A stretch of 64,000 bases of DNA from Maratus speciosus. Its lineage: Eukaryota; Arthropoda; Arachnida; Araneae; Salticidae. A program made the translations under genes and the position numbers. The stretch's first letter is position 1. Each line of letters starts with the position of its first letter. The stretch spans positions 22,343,874-22,407,873 of the forward strand of contig OZ010795.1 of the NCBI GenBank assembly GCA_963932465.1. The letters run 5' to 3'. The notes under the pieces were generated by a model. That model made no database searches. It was not told where the DNA came from and saw only the letters and a list, made by a program, of their open reading frames with translations. Of this stretch, positions 10,983 to 23,185 are shown piece after piece.

Positions 10983-11635
10983 CAAGGGAACCACTTTAGG
11001 TGTTGATCGCACCTAGAATCGAGACCTGGTGCATTTTGTAGCCCTATGCATAAAAGTTAGAGAACCGATAAAAATTCTTTGTTAAAATCATATTTTATAT
11101 ATTTTTTTATATTTATATTTTTTTATTATTGGATTTTTATTTGTTAATTTTACACCAAAAGAGAGTTAAGCCGACAGATATGGCACTTCAAAATTTTCAC
11201 TAACTTTATACCTGTAATAGGTTTATGTCCAAATCATTACAATACGGTGCGTAGTGAAAATACTGAGCTAGGGTTGCCGGAAAACTGTAAAGGACGAAAA
11301 AGACGCCAACCTTTCCCCGCCAAATATGTAAATATAATATTGTATTTTTTGTAAATCAAATTCGTAGGTTCTTGAAGGAATTTTAAAACTTTTTTCAACA
11401 TTTTATAGTTATTATTGACTAATTTATATTTTTAACTATTTTTTTTTAAAACTTACGTTAAAAGCCCGAAAAGTGGTCTAGAAAATTGCATTTTCAGAAA
11501 GTTAATCTGCTGTAAAATCAAAAAATATTATTTTAACAAAACAATTGTATCGATTCCCAAACTTCCTCATATAGAGCTTTAAAATGCACCAGGTTTCAAT
11601 ACTAGGTGCGCGCAACACCTAAAGTAGTTCCCTTG
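10983..11635. mobile_element. 653-bp TIR element with CAAGGGAA ends
   Basis: TIRs of about 58 bp start CAAGGGAACCACTTTAGGTG and are mirrored at the right end with about eight mismatches. TGA flanks both sides (10980-10982 and 11636-11638), consistent with a 3-bp target-site duplication. The interior is AT-rich and non-coding, so it is a MITE-like derivative of an unknown DNA transposon. Confidence 0.85.
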
Positions 11636-11654
11636 TGAGTGAAATGTGTCCGAT

Positions 11655-11745
11655 GGTTGTCGTTTCAAGTAGCACAGTAGGTAGAACGCTGACAATTTAA
11701 GTCAAAAATTCTTGACTTTGATTCCCGACTCGAGTATTTTCGAAA
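11655..11745 (+). other. tRNA-like SINE head, tentative
   Basis: A box A-like TAGCACAGTAGGTAGAAC is followed at tRNA-like distance by a box B-like TTTGATTCCCGAC and then GAGTATTTTCG. This fits a tRNA-derived SINE head. The body and tail are not clear. Confidence 0.45.
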
Positions 11746-12400
11746 AAAATCAGATGAATTATATGTTGGTTTTTTGTGGCCCTAATCAAGGGAAATACTG
11801 ATCGACATGTTACCTTTTAACTGATTTTTAAAAATGTATTTTGGATTCATAAAAAAATTATCCTCATTTTCATGACAGATATAGAATAATATATTTGCTA
11901 TATTTTCTCATGTTCCTTTTTAGTGGATTACCTATTTTCTTTCTCTGCGCTAGCAACTATATAAACACAGTCTCATAGAATAAAAACAGTTTTTATGCCA
12001 GGAGATTTTACGGTCTTCCAATAAAATAGGAAATAAAGTTTTTTACAAGCTAAATTGTTTTGTAGTGATCAAAATAAAATGGTGATCGATAGGGATGATG
12101 GCAGTGATTTTCAAGCTTTTATTTAATTTGACTTCTGTGCCCGTTCGGCTCAAATCTTGAAATCGAACTTATATACACTTCCTGTGTTACAATTCATCTA
12201 ATTCTTAGTAGTGTGTCATATTTTGATGTCAATGCAATGTTGTGTAAAAAAAATCTTTTATATTTGCCGCCGATATCCCTTAGGGAACATAAATATTTGT
12301 TCGATAAGGGTACGTGTATGGCATGACGTACGCATGGAATCAAATAAATGCCATTTATTGCTTCAATAATAAGTTCATTTTCTTCAATTGAACAGTGGTG
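11746..12400. other. Unassigned AT-rich sequence
   Basis: No supported feature. Short frames here lack family resemblance. Confidence 0.4.
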
Positions 12401-12401
12401 T

Positions 12402-12460
12402 GATGGTAAATGTGCCATCTTTCAGCTCCGCACAGGGTGTGAATGGATATGGTTTCGATT
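12402..12460 (+). other. Weak tRNA-like segment
   Basis: GTGATGGTAAATGTGCC and a downstream GGTTTCGATTCTT resemble degenerate box A and box B. It may be another SINE head. Evidence is limited to these two words. Confidence 0.25.
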
Positions 12461-12754
12461 CTTAAGAGGATGTGGAACGATTTTTCTTTTTTGCCAGTAA
12501 GTTGGAATTGCTATTTTACTTTCTAAAAAACTCACAAAAATCACTCGCAAATTAAGTAAATTTTTGAAAGGTGTTTTTTGAAATCAATTGTTCTTCAGCT
12601 TTAAAAAAAATAATAAATAAAAAAAAAGAGAGAACATTTTAATAACGGCTTACATTAAAAAACAAATTTTGCTTATAATTTATTAATTTGTATTTCCATA
12701 TAGCAGCAAAAATGAGACGATTTTTTTCAAGAACATAATATTTCGTAATCCCCT

Positions 12755-13925
12755 GATTTTCAAGTCAAAACTAAGTGTAGCGTTTGTATAGAGTACTTTG
12801 TGTATGGTTACGCGATTTTCCTTAGCGATGTCAGGTAACCGTGATGTGCGACGTCTGTACCATGCAAAATGGGATACATGCCCCACAGAAATTCCGGTTT
12901 TACACGCCACAGTTTCTTTTGTACGAGATGATTAATTGTTCTTAACTTTTCCTTTTGTTTTTGCACAGACTAACCATGTTAGGCATTTTATCAAGTTTAC
13001 CAAAAGCAAAGGAGAAAAAGGGGGAAATAAAACGTAAGAAGTGCAAGAAAGATGCAAGTCGAGATGATAATAATGAAAAATTGGATTACGCGTCACGCAG
13101 ACGTTTTTTGAAACTACTACAAAAAAGAGGAAGTGTAATTGGCTTCGCTGCATCATGTGTTTAAATGTAGTTACATAAAGATTGTACTTTTTCGACACTT
13201 TTTCTGTAGATTGTAGTCGAAAAAACAGGTCTCTTAATCCATTCGGGACCATAGATGCATATAAGTACCTCCATAAAGAGCTTACAAAGTTTGTTTTTGG
13301 CGCCAGTAAAAAAGAAAAGTAACTTTTGTTTTGTTTAATTAGAGAATATTCATGATTATTTAAGTAAAGGTAACTTCTTTTAAAAAAGTGGTACCAACCG
13401 AATAAAATTTGTGTAAAAGCCACCGGTCCCGAAAGGGTTAACAAATAAAATAGGTAAACTCAATTTTACTTTTTTTTCTTTTCTCTTTCTAATACATTGA
13501 TGTTACGTTGTTGCTGAATTAACAATTAAAATTTAATGTAAGAAAAAATAAGTCGAGAATTTTAATAGTGAAATTAGGCAACAATTATTAATTTGAATCT
13601 ACTAATACGTTTCATTGTACTCTTTTAGTTTTATATTGTTATTACATCGTTAATTATAGTCCAGATATAAATATTTTTTTTAATATTTTTATTTATAATT
13701 TCATTCTGTTCTTATTACAAGCGCGGCATAACTACAGCACAAATGCGGCGCCTCATCCTGAATGTACGGGTGACGTGCCGCAGTGTAACGTTTTAGAAAA
13801 AAATCGTAAAAAAATATTAATAATTTGTTTTGAATTTCTTTGTCGCAGTACACGCGTTGTATATTTAACATTAAATAGTACAGCATGATTTTTTAAACTT
13901 TATGTGCACCATGGGACTTTATACA
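12755..13925 (-). repeat. Unknown 1.1-kb interspersed repeat, copy B
   Basis: Reverse complement of 2848-4062. The minus-strand frame that ends near 12683 shares, in the same frame as copy A, the peptide HVSHFAWYR followed by RTS-LP-IAKEN, so part may once have coded for protein. I do not recognise the family. The pair forms an inverted repeat with about 8.7 kb between arms. Confidence 0.75.
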
Positions 13926-14437
13926 CAAATTCAAAAAAATATGCGGCATAAATCCCGGAATTACCCTATAAGAAACCATACAGATGTATGTTACTCCAGT
14001 GACAATGCACAATTTAGTATGACATGCCATTACAACAACAAATAAAATAAATATTTATGGACCACATATTTGTTTAATTTAGAAGCTAAATATCTAAAGA
14101 AATAAATAAAATATAATTTGCACCGATTTTTTTTCCTTGGAAACAGGAGGGACACTAATGATACGTCTAAAAGCAGTATAAAGCGGTTGAAAACTTAAAT
14201 TAAAGCATTTTACTCGGGATCGTGGAAAAATGAACGAACAAATCCTACGTGAGCCTTGTTTGCAGATCTATCGAATGTTCATAAGCTTATAAGAATAATT
14301 ACGCATATCTGAACTCTATTGGTTGATTTAGATCGACCGATGTGGAAAACCGTTTTAAGTTAAGAACAAAAATGATGTCCAATAAGAAATATGATCTCAA
14401 TGAGCAATATTAATGTCAAGCTCTTCATGATAGTACT

Positions 14438-14470
<33 letters not shown>

Positions 14471-15461
14471 CCAGTGAAAAGCCCATCACTATAATGCCAT
14501 TACATAAGAAGAAGATTTTATTCATTATGAAGATTTTAATCTATCGATAAAAAAAGGTCTACGCGGCAATTATATTTGTCACTGGCAGTAGTACTTACTA
14601 GAGCTGAGAGCTGTAAATTTGATCAAAAAACAGATCGTTCATCTGAAAGGATTGAAAAACCTTAATTATTTATTTTATGTAAAAAATTGTCTTTTTTACA
14701 AGCATTGTATTGCTTAAGGGTATTCTGTTCGCTTCATTTTGTAAAAAGATGTGAAGATATCAATTTTCCAAATTTTCGCTTAAAATGAATGAAGTCATCC
14801 GCTATGCCGAGGTTTAGCAATCATCGGATACTTAAAAATATACAATAAAAGAAGACTTTTTGTGTAATCCATTTCCTTTTAAATGTTTCAAAGTTCCAAT
14901 ATTAAAATTTAATTTACTCATCTTGTATTTATAGAACATCAAGTGATTAAAATGCTTTAAACTTCAACATATATTTTGCAATAGCTTCGATACTAATGCT
15001 CGAGCCCTTGCTGCATATCACAAAATTACGGAACGGATTTTCTGTAATAGGAATAGTTTGCGTTTTTTAAAAAGAAAAATTGTCATATAAATAGACTTTT
15101 TTAGTTTTTTCACATACGTTACAATATTTCTGTTATTTTTCCTAAACTAATTCACTTCTTATAACTCCTATCCACACATTTCTCGAGAACATTATGAAGA
15201 AATGAAAAAAATTTTTCAAAAAATTCAAAATTGTTAGAGAAATATATGTTTGAAATTTCTTTCGTTTTTAAAAAGATATATACTTTTTTTTTTAATTAAA
15301 AAATATATATATATATATTTTTTCTTGATAAAATGATTTTTGTTCATGTAGCCATATAATATTATGGCAAAAAGATATAAAATACACAAATTAAAAATAA
15401 TAATTTAAAAATACCAAGACCTCTTTGCAGTTAAGAGCACGAAAAAAGCTTTCGCCAGTTA
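13926..15461. other. Unassigned AT-rich sequence
   Basis: Contains a T run (14439-14466) and many shorter A/T runs. No frame or terminal repeat stands out. Confidence 0.4.
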
Positions 15462-16925
15462 GTCCAGGCAATAGAGACCATATAGGGACTCTACCTAGCA
15501 AAATTAATGGTAGTACTGGAAATCGGCTTTCTAGATGTTTTTTGGGTCGCTGAATTCGAATTTGTAACTTCCCACCAAAATTTCCCCCGGCACCCCCCCA
15601 AATTTTGGTAAAAAGCCCCCCAAATAGGGTTTTTATTAACAAATTCCATTGTTTTATTGTTTTAGGGGAAAAGTAGCTAGAAATTCAGAAAGTAGACAAA
15701 ATTTGCAACAAATTAGATATATGACATTATGACTTAGGATGAAGGGGAAGGGGTGATCTGCCTCGGAACATGCGCCGCAGTGCTGCGTGGACTAAGTTGC
15801 GCAATTCCACTTAACCACTCACACGTTTACATTAGCCCTCCCATCTTCCCTCCGAACTTTCTCTATAAGATTTACTTTAAGATTTATGGGTCGCTGAATC
15901 CGAATTTTTAACTTACTCCCAAAATCCCCCCCCCCCCGAAAACCCCCGCAAATAGTTGTTTTTAACTTAAATTTCTTATTGTTTTAGGGGAAAAGCATTA
16001 CAAAATTCAGAAACTAGACAAAATTTGCAACAAATAGGATACATGACATTATGACGTAGGATAAACGGGGAGAGAGGGGGCTGCCTCGGAACATTCCTCG
16101 CGTGCTTTTCTCAAAAACCAAATTTCTTCAAAAAATCAATTTTTTGAGGGGTTGCCGGCTAACATTTTAGTGGGAAGTTACAAATTCGGATTCAGCGACC
16201 CAAAAAACATAAAGTGAGTCGAAATCCAAAACTAGTATTAACTTTGCCAGATAAAATCCCCTATTGCCTGGACTTCATAATTTAGTGCACGTAGCGCGTC
16301 AGTGCATGTTCAGAGGCAGCCCTCACCCTCCCCGTTCATCTTAATTCATAATGTCATACATCCTATTTGTTGCAAATTTTGTCTAGTTTCTGAATTTTGT
16401 AATGCTTTTTCTCTAAAACATTAAAAAATTTAAGTTAAAAACAACTATTTGAGGGGATTTTCGGGGGGGAAATTTTGGGGATAAGTTAAAAATTCGGATT
16501 CAGCGACCCAAAAAACTTAAAGTAAACCTTATAGAGAAAGTTCGGAGGGGAGATGGGAGGGCAAATGTAAACGTGTGAGTGGTTAAGTGGAATTGCGCAA
16601 CTTAGTTTACGCAGCACCGCGCGCATTTTCCGAGGCAGATCCCCCCTTCCCCTTCATCCTATGTCATAATGTCATATATCTAATTTGTTGGAAATTTTGT
16701 CTACTTTCTGAATTTCTAGCTACTTTTCCCCTAAAACAATAAAACAATGGAATTTGTTAATAAAAACCCTATTTGGGGGGCTTTTTACCAAAATTTGGGG
16801 AGGTTGCCGGGGGAAATTTTGGTGGGAAGTTACAAATTCGGATTCAACGACCCAAAAAACATCTAGAAAGCCGATTTTCAGTACTACCATTAATTTTGCT
16901 AGGTAAAATTCCCTATTGCCTGGAC
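15462..16925. mobile_element. 1.46-kb foldback element with ~645-bp arms
   Basis: The left arm (15462-about 16110) and right arm (about 16285-16925) are reverse complements. The ends read GTCCAGGCAATAG and its mirror, and TA flanks both sides (15460-15461, 16926-16927). Each arm holds two related units, each containing GGGTCGCTGAAT(T/C)CGAA and a (A)TGACATTATGAC word, so the arm is itself a duplication. An extra internal copy of the terminal word lies at 16261-16273. No coding frame. It fits a TA-inserting foldback or MITE derivative. Confidence 0.85.
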
Positions 16926-17022
16926 TAATTTGAAAAACATCTTTTCTAGCCCATTCCTCGATTAAAATTCCGAAAATCTATGGATCAAAGATTATATGAC
17001 ATATAGGCAATCAGCTTAGTTA

Positions 17023-17700
17023 TTAAGGTATCCAGACACCTTCGGAAGTGATTTTTTGAAAATTTTCTCTTTATACAATTTTTTTAAGATGACATTTAAG
17101 TTAAAACTTTGGAAATTATATAAATTTTTTAGCAATCACACAGAAATAATTTTTTTAAGTAAAATATGTTCAAAATTATGTGAAAAATTGACCTTTCTGC
17201 TCAAAAACTAACTCAAAAACAAACCAATGTATTGCCATTTTGTGAATTGCATAATAAAAAAAGAGTAACTTTCTCTAGGACATAGACTACTCTTATTATC
17301 TCAGATGCTGTGGCAGTTGAAGTACTGAAAAATTTGCAAAATTCGTTCCAACTTTGCCACTTATACCATATAAAACTAATTAATACGTTGCCTATTCCCT
17401 CAAAATACATTTGTAAAAGAAGCAAAATTTCAAAGTATTTCATGCATAATTTTTTGTTATTCAATGTTTTACGTATACTAAGAATTTCAAAGACCTCATT
17501 TTGAGAAAAAAGCTAAAAATAATTTCAAACACAATTCAAAAACTGTTAAAAGCTACAATTTTAAACGGCTGTAACTTTGGTTCTAATTAAGATAGACACA
17601 ATTTAAGGCAGTTAAAAGTTTGGATTTTAATATTATTGCAAAAATGAAAAAACGATATTTTGATCGAAAATGATGTTTCAAAGGTGTGTGGATACTTTAA
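17023..17700. mobile_element. TTAA-flanked TIR element, ~680 bp
   Basis: Starts TTAAGGTATCCAGACACCTT and ends with the imperfect mirror AAGGTGTGTGGATACTTTAA. TTAA at both borders (17023-17026, 17697-17700) points to a piggyBac- or Kolobok-type TTAA target. The interior is AT-rich and non-coding. Confidence 0.75.
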
Positions 17701-17885
17701 ACATTGCCAAATGCTAAAAACATAATTTAAAAGCATTTTATCAGTTTAATCGAATATTTTTAGTATGTTCTGTGGCAAGAGTCCCGTGATATGAATTAAG
17801 AGTTCGTCCACAAGGGTTTATCACCTTTATTTACATTTAAAAGTGTGTTTTCCAAAACATAGACCACCATCATCGAACATTAACG

Positions 17886-18115
17886 GCGCATTCTTTTTTG
17901 GGTCGATGGGCCAGATTTAAACGGGAATTGATTCATTCAATTAAGCTTACGATTTCTTGCAGTTTTTAGCTCCACTTTCCAGTGCAGGGAGCGCATTCTT
18001 ATCTCTGTTTCTATGGACCCAATTTCAACTGGGTTTTGCTCATTCAACTTGGTTTTCGATTGTTTTACTGTTTTTAGTTCAACCTTCCTCCGCGAGGGGC
18101 ATTTTTCTTTCAACT
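17886..18115 (+). repeat. Degenerate tandem duplication, period ~105 bp
   Basis: The word GCGCATTCTT starts units at 17886 and 17991. Shared phrases follow in order (a GG-CC-AATTT phrase, TCATTCAA, CGATT, AGTTTTTAG, ACTTTCC or ACCTTCC), with a partial third start near 18098 (GGGGCATTTTTC). Frames reading through the region give hydrophobic peptides with no family resemblance. Confidence 0.5.
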
Positions 18116-18328
18116 CATCTTGCGATTATCTTCAGATTTTCCGGCGCGTGCCCAGCCTGCCTGCTATACGGGAACGTAGGCAGCGGGGACCCGTGCCGGA
18201 TATTCGTTTTGAAATAAATAAATTTGAAAGGAGGCTTTTAGGGGTTAGAGATATGTGCGTAACAGGCCCTGTCTATACTGCCGAAAACAGTTGGGACACA
18301 TCCCAGAGGTTCATTTTGAGAGATTCTT

Positions 18329-18354
18329 ATATATATATATATATATATATATAT
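18329..18354. repeat. TA microsatellite
   Basis: Uninterrupted TA dinucleotides. Confidence 0.95.
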
Positions 18355-18359
18355 GAATA

Positions 18360-19110
18360 GAGGTTTTAAAAATTCGCGGTTTATTTGGAAAAATGAACCA
18401 GCGGGTCAGCCAGTACACAGATGAACAATGTTGTTTTGATATCAGAAATGTATCTTCCAAGTCGCCAACAGGACTTTTGATTTATAAACTGGAGGCAGTT
18501 AGACAGTTAGAAACCTCCTTCAGAGAATGACAATTATGGACCTCTCTACACCCCCCCCCCCCCCCCTTCACCGAATTTTTTCAAAACATTCACACACAAA
18601 AGAAAAGGTCAACATTTCTTATTTATTGTCAAAATAGGGGAGACTAGGGAGGGTTGACCATAAGGGAGACTTCACTCACCCATCAGTTTTCATATTTAAA
18701 AGAATTTCAAAGTTTTATCAATAGGTGTCAACCAAAGATTCTGGAATGCTCAAACAAAAGTTTTTGTTTCATATAGAAATCGAAATAGGTGTGGAAAAAA
18801 TCAGTTGTGAGGCGTTTTCAACCTAAAAGGTGTGTGTTTTAGAAATATTTTGTAAGTTTTTTTCAGATAAAATATATGATAGAAATTTAAGTAAATAAGT
18901 TTTAAGTAATGCAGAAATATCCATCTTTCATTCCAGGTATAAAGATTGTACAGTAAGTTAGGCTTAACATAACAATGTGCTATTCTTTAGAAAAGGGCTA
19001 TGTGGGGAGGCTTGACTCAGTCAAAGTGAAGGAGGGTTGACCAGATGCTCAAGGCTCCATTAATTAAATGGTTTTCAAATCTCTACTATGCATAATGAAA
19101 GATTATTGGT
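18360..19110. other. Unassigned sequence with poly-C run
   Basis: Includes a C run at about 18550-18567 and two related phrases, GGGGAGACTAGGGAGGGTTGACC (about 18638-18660) and GTGGGGAGGCTTGACT (about 19001), which may be parts of a decayed element. No gene is supported. Confidence 0.35.
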
Positions 19111-20729
19111 TATATATGTTACCGTTAAAGCGTATAATTCAGTTATTCCATAAAATACCTAGTTTTATTTCATGAAATAACTAACCAAATCCGTTAAAGT
19201 GTGTAAAATTATTGGATTATATTATTTAACTAGTTATTTTATAGAATAACGATTGCCTAACCGTTAAAGTTTAAAATAAACATTTCGACATTAAAACAAA
19301 TCCATTGTTTTATAAATTAACTGGTGATAAATAGTTAAAGTCACTCAAAAACTACATTTCAAATTATTAATAGATGAATTGATAAGTAATATATAAAAAC
19401 AGAATACATCTACCCTATATATATAAAATCCTAATGAAACGCATTTTATGAAACGGAAGTATATGACGGAAGTATTAAACGCAAGAATGAATCGACTGAT
19501 TAAACAACTGATTATGTTTCACGGCGATTTCTACTAAAATATGGAATACTTTGCGATGAAATTAACACCAAAAATCAATATTGATCCGCAGATTTCAAAA
19601 CTGGTATTAGAATTTTTAAATTCGAAATAGTTTTCGAAATATTAATTTTTTTCTAATTTTATATACATTTTTCTAATGATGGCAACTCAAATTTTAATCA
19701 TAACTGATATACTGATATTTCTTTTCGTATTTCAGAAAGGGTTATTATTTTTAATTATTTTGTGACCAGTTTGGCCTCGCTTGAATCTATGCTAAGAACA
19801 ATGTTTTTTTTTAATTATTATTATCATTTTATTTAATATAAAGCTTTCATTTCAAACTGAAAAATTTAAAATCAATGGCTTTAACTTCTTTCTCTTTTTA
19901 AAACGAAACGAAAAGAAATATATGTCATATACGCACCGGGTTACCTAAATAGAGCCAAAAAGCGTTGTTTTGCCTGACATGGTAACCCGGCTACTGTTGC
20001 TTATTTATTAATAAAGGTTTATTTACCTTTATTTTCTTTTTATTTAAAACAAAAAAAAGTTATAAATTGCTTTGTTCTATAGTTATTAATTAATTATTTT
20101 TATTTATTATTAGTTCATTTTAAAAACAATAGAAAATAATTATAGATATGTAACTGGTATTCGAAAACGAGGTTTTCGCCAAATTGTCGTAAAAAAAAAC
20201 ACGCCAAACCCGATTAAATATTGCAAGAAATCCTGACATTTAATTTCAAATTCAAAGCAATGTTTTAAATGTACTCTTAGTTATCCAGTCGACCAATTTC
20301 GCCAAATTATATAAATCGCCAAAGCACTCACCAAATTATACAAATTGACGTAATTTTTATTTTAAATAACGAAAGAACAAATAAAGGCACAGATGTCATA
20401 TACGCCCCATATTGGCGCGGTTTTTTCTGACACCAATGTCGTATACGCAAAGGTACTTAACCCTTAACCGGAATCGTGGGTCCATTTTGACCAGACAATG
20501 ACAAAAAAAAAAAAAAAACTGACTAAAAACAGCTATAATCGGTTCAAAAGGCTTTCGTGTGCTGTCTTTAATACTTTAATGGTTAGACAATCATTATTCT
20601 ATAAAATAACTAGTTAAATCGTAAAATTCAATAATTTTACACACTTTAACGGAATTGGTTACATATTCCATAAAATGACTAGGCATTTTATGAAATAACG
20701 GATTATACACTTTAACGGTAACATATATA
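19111..20729. mobile_element. 1.6-kb element with ~165-bp TIRs
   Basis: The left arm 19111-19278 (TATATATGTTACCGTTAAAG onward) mirrors the right arm 20565-20729 with few mismatches. The phrase CCGTTAAAGTGTGTAAAATT is repeated inside each arm. The interior shows no transposase frame. It contains two further phrases, GTCATATACGC near 19923 and 20396, that may mark a nested decayed element. TA-rich ends leave the target duplication unresolved. Confidence 0.8.
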
Positions 20730-21192
20730 AATAAGAATGTGAATTTATTCTGTAAAGCTACAGTAAAATAGGATGATAGAAAAGAAAGTGCTTAAAACTG
20801 ATTAAAGAAAGATGTGAAAAATTGCTATAATATCCACTGCAAAGAAAAGGTTTATGAAATATGAATGGGAAAGTTGATAGGAACTTATTTCAGGTACATA
20901 ATTATCTTAGGTACCAAGTGTGTTGATATATCACTTCAAATATTTCCAGAAACTTTTTCTTTCCTCATTATTTGGATATAAAAAATACTTTACTAAAGAA
21001 AATATTCACCCACACACACAAAAATAAAAAACAATTTTCATTTATTGTCAATATACGCGAGAAACTTTCGGCTTAAACCTCTCTCAATTTGTCTTCCATT
21101 GGCTTCGGAGCCCGGGACGGCCGCCTCCCTTGCCCCCACCTCCCCCTAGCTACGCCACTGCACACAAAACAGATCGGTTACAGTACTGAGTA
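20730..21192. other. Short unassigned stretch before the Helitron
   Basis: A GC-rich patch (about 21090-21170, containing CCCTAGCTACGCCACTG) resembles a phrase common at ends of arthropod retroelements, but no body is attached. Otherwise AT-rich. Confidence 0.35.
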
Positions 21193-21221
21193 TCTTATAC
21201 TATAATGCGAGCAAAAATTGT

Positions 21222-21236
21222 GTGTGTGTGTGTGTA
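21222..21236. repeat. TG run near the Helitron 5' end
   Basis: Short (TG)n tract just inside the 5' terminus. Confidence 0.85.
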
Positions 21237-21239
21237 TGT

Positions 21240-23110
21240 AAATTTTATCTTAAAAACGGCTCTAACGATTTTGAAGAAATTTTGTATTTTACCATTTTCG
21301 GGCACGAAAAGACCATTGGGCTAGGTCACATGTTCGAAAAAAATTCGTTTAGTGGGTCATTTTGGGTCATTATGGGTCAGGGTCAAGCTAATTATATCTA
21401 AAAACGGCTCAATCGATTTTGAGTAAATTTTGTATCCAACCGTTTTCGGGTATGAGAGGACTATTGGGCTAGGTCACATGTTCGAGAAAATTTGATTAGT
21501 GGGTCATTTTTGGGTCACTGTGGGTCAAGCTTAGTATATCTAGAAAACGGCTTTAACGAATTTGACGAAATTTTTAATCTGCCGTTTTCGGACACGAGAA
21601 TACTATTGAGCTAGGTCGCATGTTCAAGAAAATTCGATTAGTGGGTCATTTAGGGTCAGGGTCAAGCTAATGGAATCTAAAAAAGGCTCAAAACATTTTC
21701 ACAAAATTTTGTAATGCACTGTTTCTGGGCATGAGATGACCATTGGGCTAAGTCCCATGTTCGGTAAAATTCGATTAGTGGTTTATTTTTGGGTCACGGT
21801 GTGTCAAGCTAATTGAATCTAAACAAGTTGGAAATTGCTCGTCAAACGTGGCAAATGAGGTGCGTTCGTACTATAACAAGTTTTATAATTATTTTTTGTA
21901 CCCCATATTGTACTGAATGTATAATTTTTTGCACTTCATAAAGTGCATAGTCTTTAACATCATTAAAATGCACTCCCAATAATTTTTTTCCCATTCCCCG
22001 AACACTTTTGACTGTTCCTGTAATTAAACTATACATCCGATTTTTCTAAAATTTGAAATGGCTCGACAAAATTTTGCAACAATTATATCTTTAAAATTTC
22101 AGACCATTCGGAAGGCTGTAACATCATTAAAATGCACTTGCAATAATTTTTCCCATTGGCCGTAATGTAAAGAAAAACTTTTGACTGTCCCTGTAATTAA
22201 ACTATACATCCGATTTTCATAAAATTTGAAATGGCTCGACAAAATTTTGCAACAATCTTATATTTTAAATTTCAGACCATTCGGTTGGGTAGTTTTTGCT
22301 CTGTTATATGCGGACAGACAGACGGACGGACTGAACGACGACTATAGGTGCTACGTATTTATATAATTACGAACGCACTTAAAAAAGGCTCAAAACATTT
22401 TCACAAAATTTTGTATTACACCGTTTCTGGGCATGAGAAAACCATTAAGCTGAGTCACATGTTCGAGAAAATTCGATTAGTGGGTCATTTTTGGGTCACT
22501 AGGGGTCAAGCTAATTGTATCTAAAAATGACTCAAACGATGTTGACAAAATTTTGTATTACATCGTTTCTGGGCATCAGCAGACAATTGGGCTAAGTCAC
22601 ATGTTCGAGAAAATTCGATAGGTTATTTTTGGTTCCCTGTGGGTCAAGCTAAATTTATCTAGAATAAAGTTGCAACGATTCTGACACAATTTTATATTCT
22701 ATTGTTTTCGGGCTCGAGAAGTCCATTGGACTGGGTCACAAGTTCAAGAAAATTTGATTAGTGGGTCCTTTTGGGTCACAATGGGTCAGGGTCAAGCTAA
22801 TTGTATCTAAAACATAGTTCAAACCATTTTGACAAAACTTTGTATTATACTGTTTCCGAACATAAGACCATGGGGCTAGGTCGCATGCTCAAGAAAATTC
22901 AATCAGTGGGTCATTTTGGGTCCTAATGGATCAGAATTAAGCTAGCTGTATATAAAAAACGGCTGAAACAATTTTGACAAAACTTTGTTTTATATCGTTT
23001 CTGGGCACGATAAAAACATTAGGCTAGGTCGCATGCTCAAGAAAATTCTATTAATGGATCATTTTGGGTCATAATGGGTTAGGATCAAGCTAACTGTATC
23101 TCAATAAAAA
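21240..23110 (+). repeat. Helitron tandem array, type a (~143-bp unit)
   Basis: Units contain GGTCACATGTTCGAGAAAAT, GTGGGTCATTTTGGGTCA and AAACGGCTC. Marker words lie near 21324, 21473, 21613, 21750, 22450, 22592, 22735, 22878 and 23026. A ~555-bp element interrupts the array at 21824-22378. Confidence 0.9.
21824..22378 (+). mobile_element. ~550-bp dispersed element, copy 1 (inside Helitron array)
   Basis: Starts CAAGTTGGAAATTGCTCGTC and ends TAATTACGAACGCAC. It interrupts a type a array whose sequence TCTAAAAAAGGCTC is seen uninterrupted at 21676, giving an apparent TAAA duplication. GTGCGTTCGTA, about 37 bp inside the left end, is inverted at the right end. It contains two related sub-blocks with GTAATTAAACTATACATCCG and a GGACAGACGGACGG tract. 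Non-coding. Confidence 0.85.
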
Positions 23111-23185
23111 AGAAAATTGCCCAGCTAAACTGATGGCATTGAGCTCACAGGCTATTCACACTAATTGCATATTAAATGTATGCCT

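Noticed and set aside
18120..18145. CTGAAGA word on the minus strand as another hammerhead
   Set aside because: No helix II pairing is possible before the next GAAA.
17957..18360. Two overlapping frames of 86 and 115 residues
   Set aside because: They run through a degenerate 105-bp duplication and a TA tract; no domain is visible.
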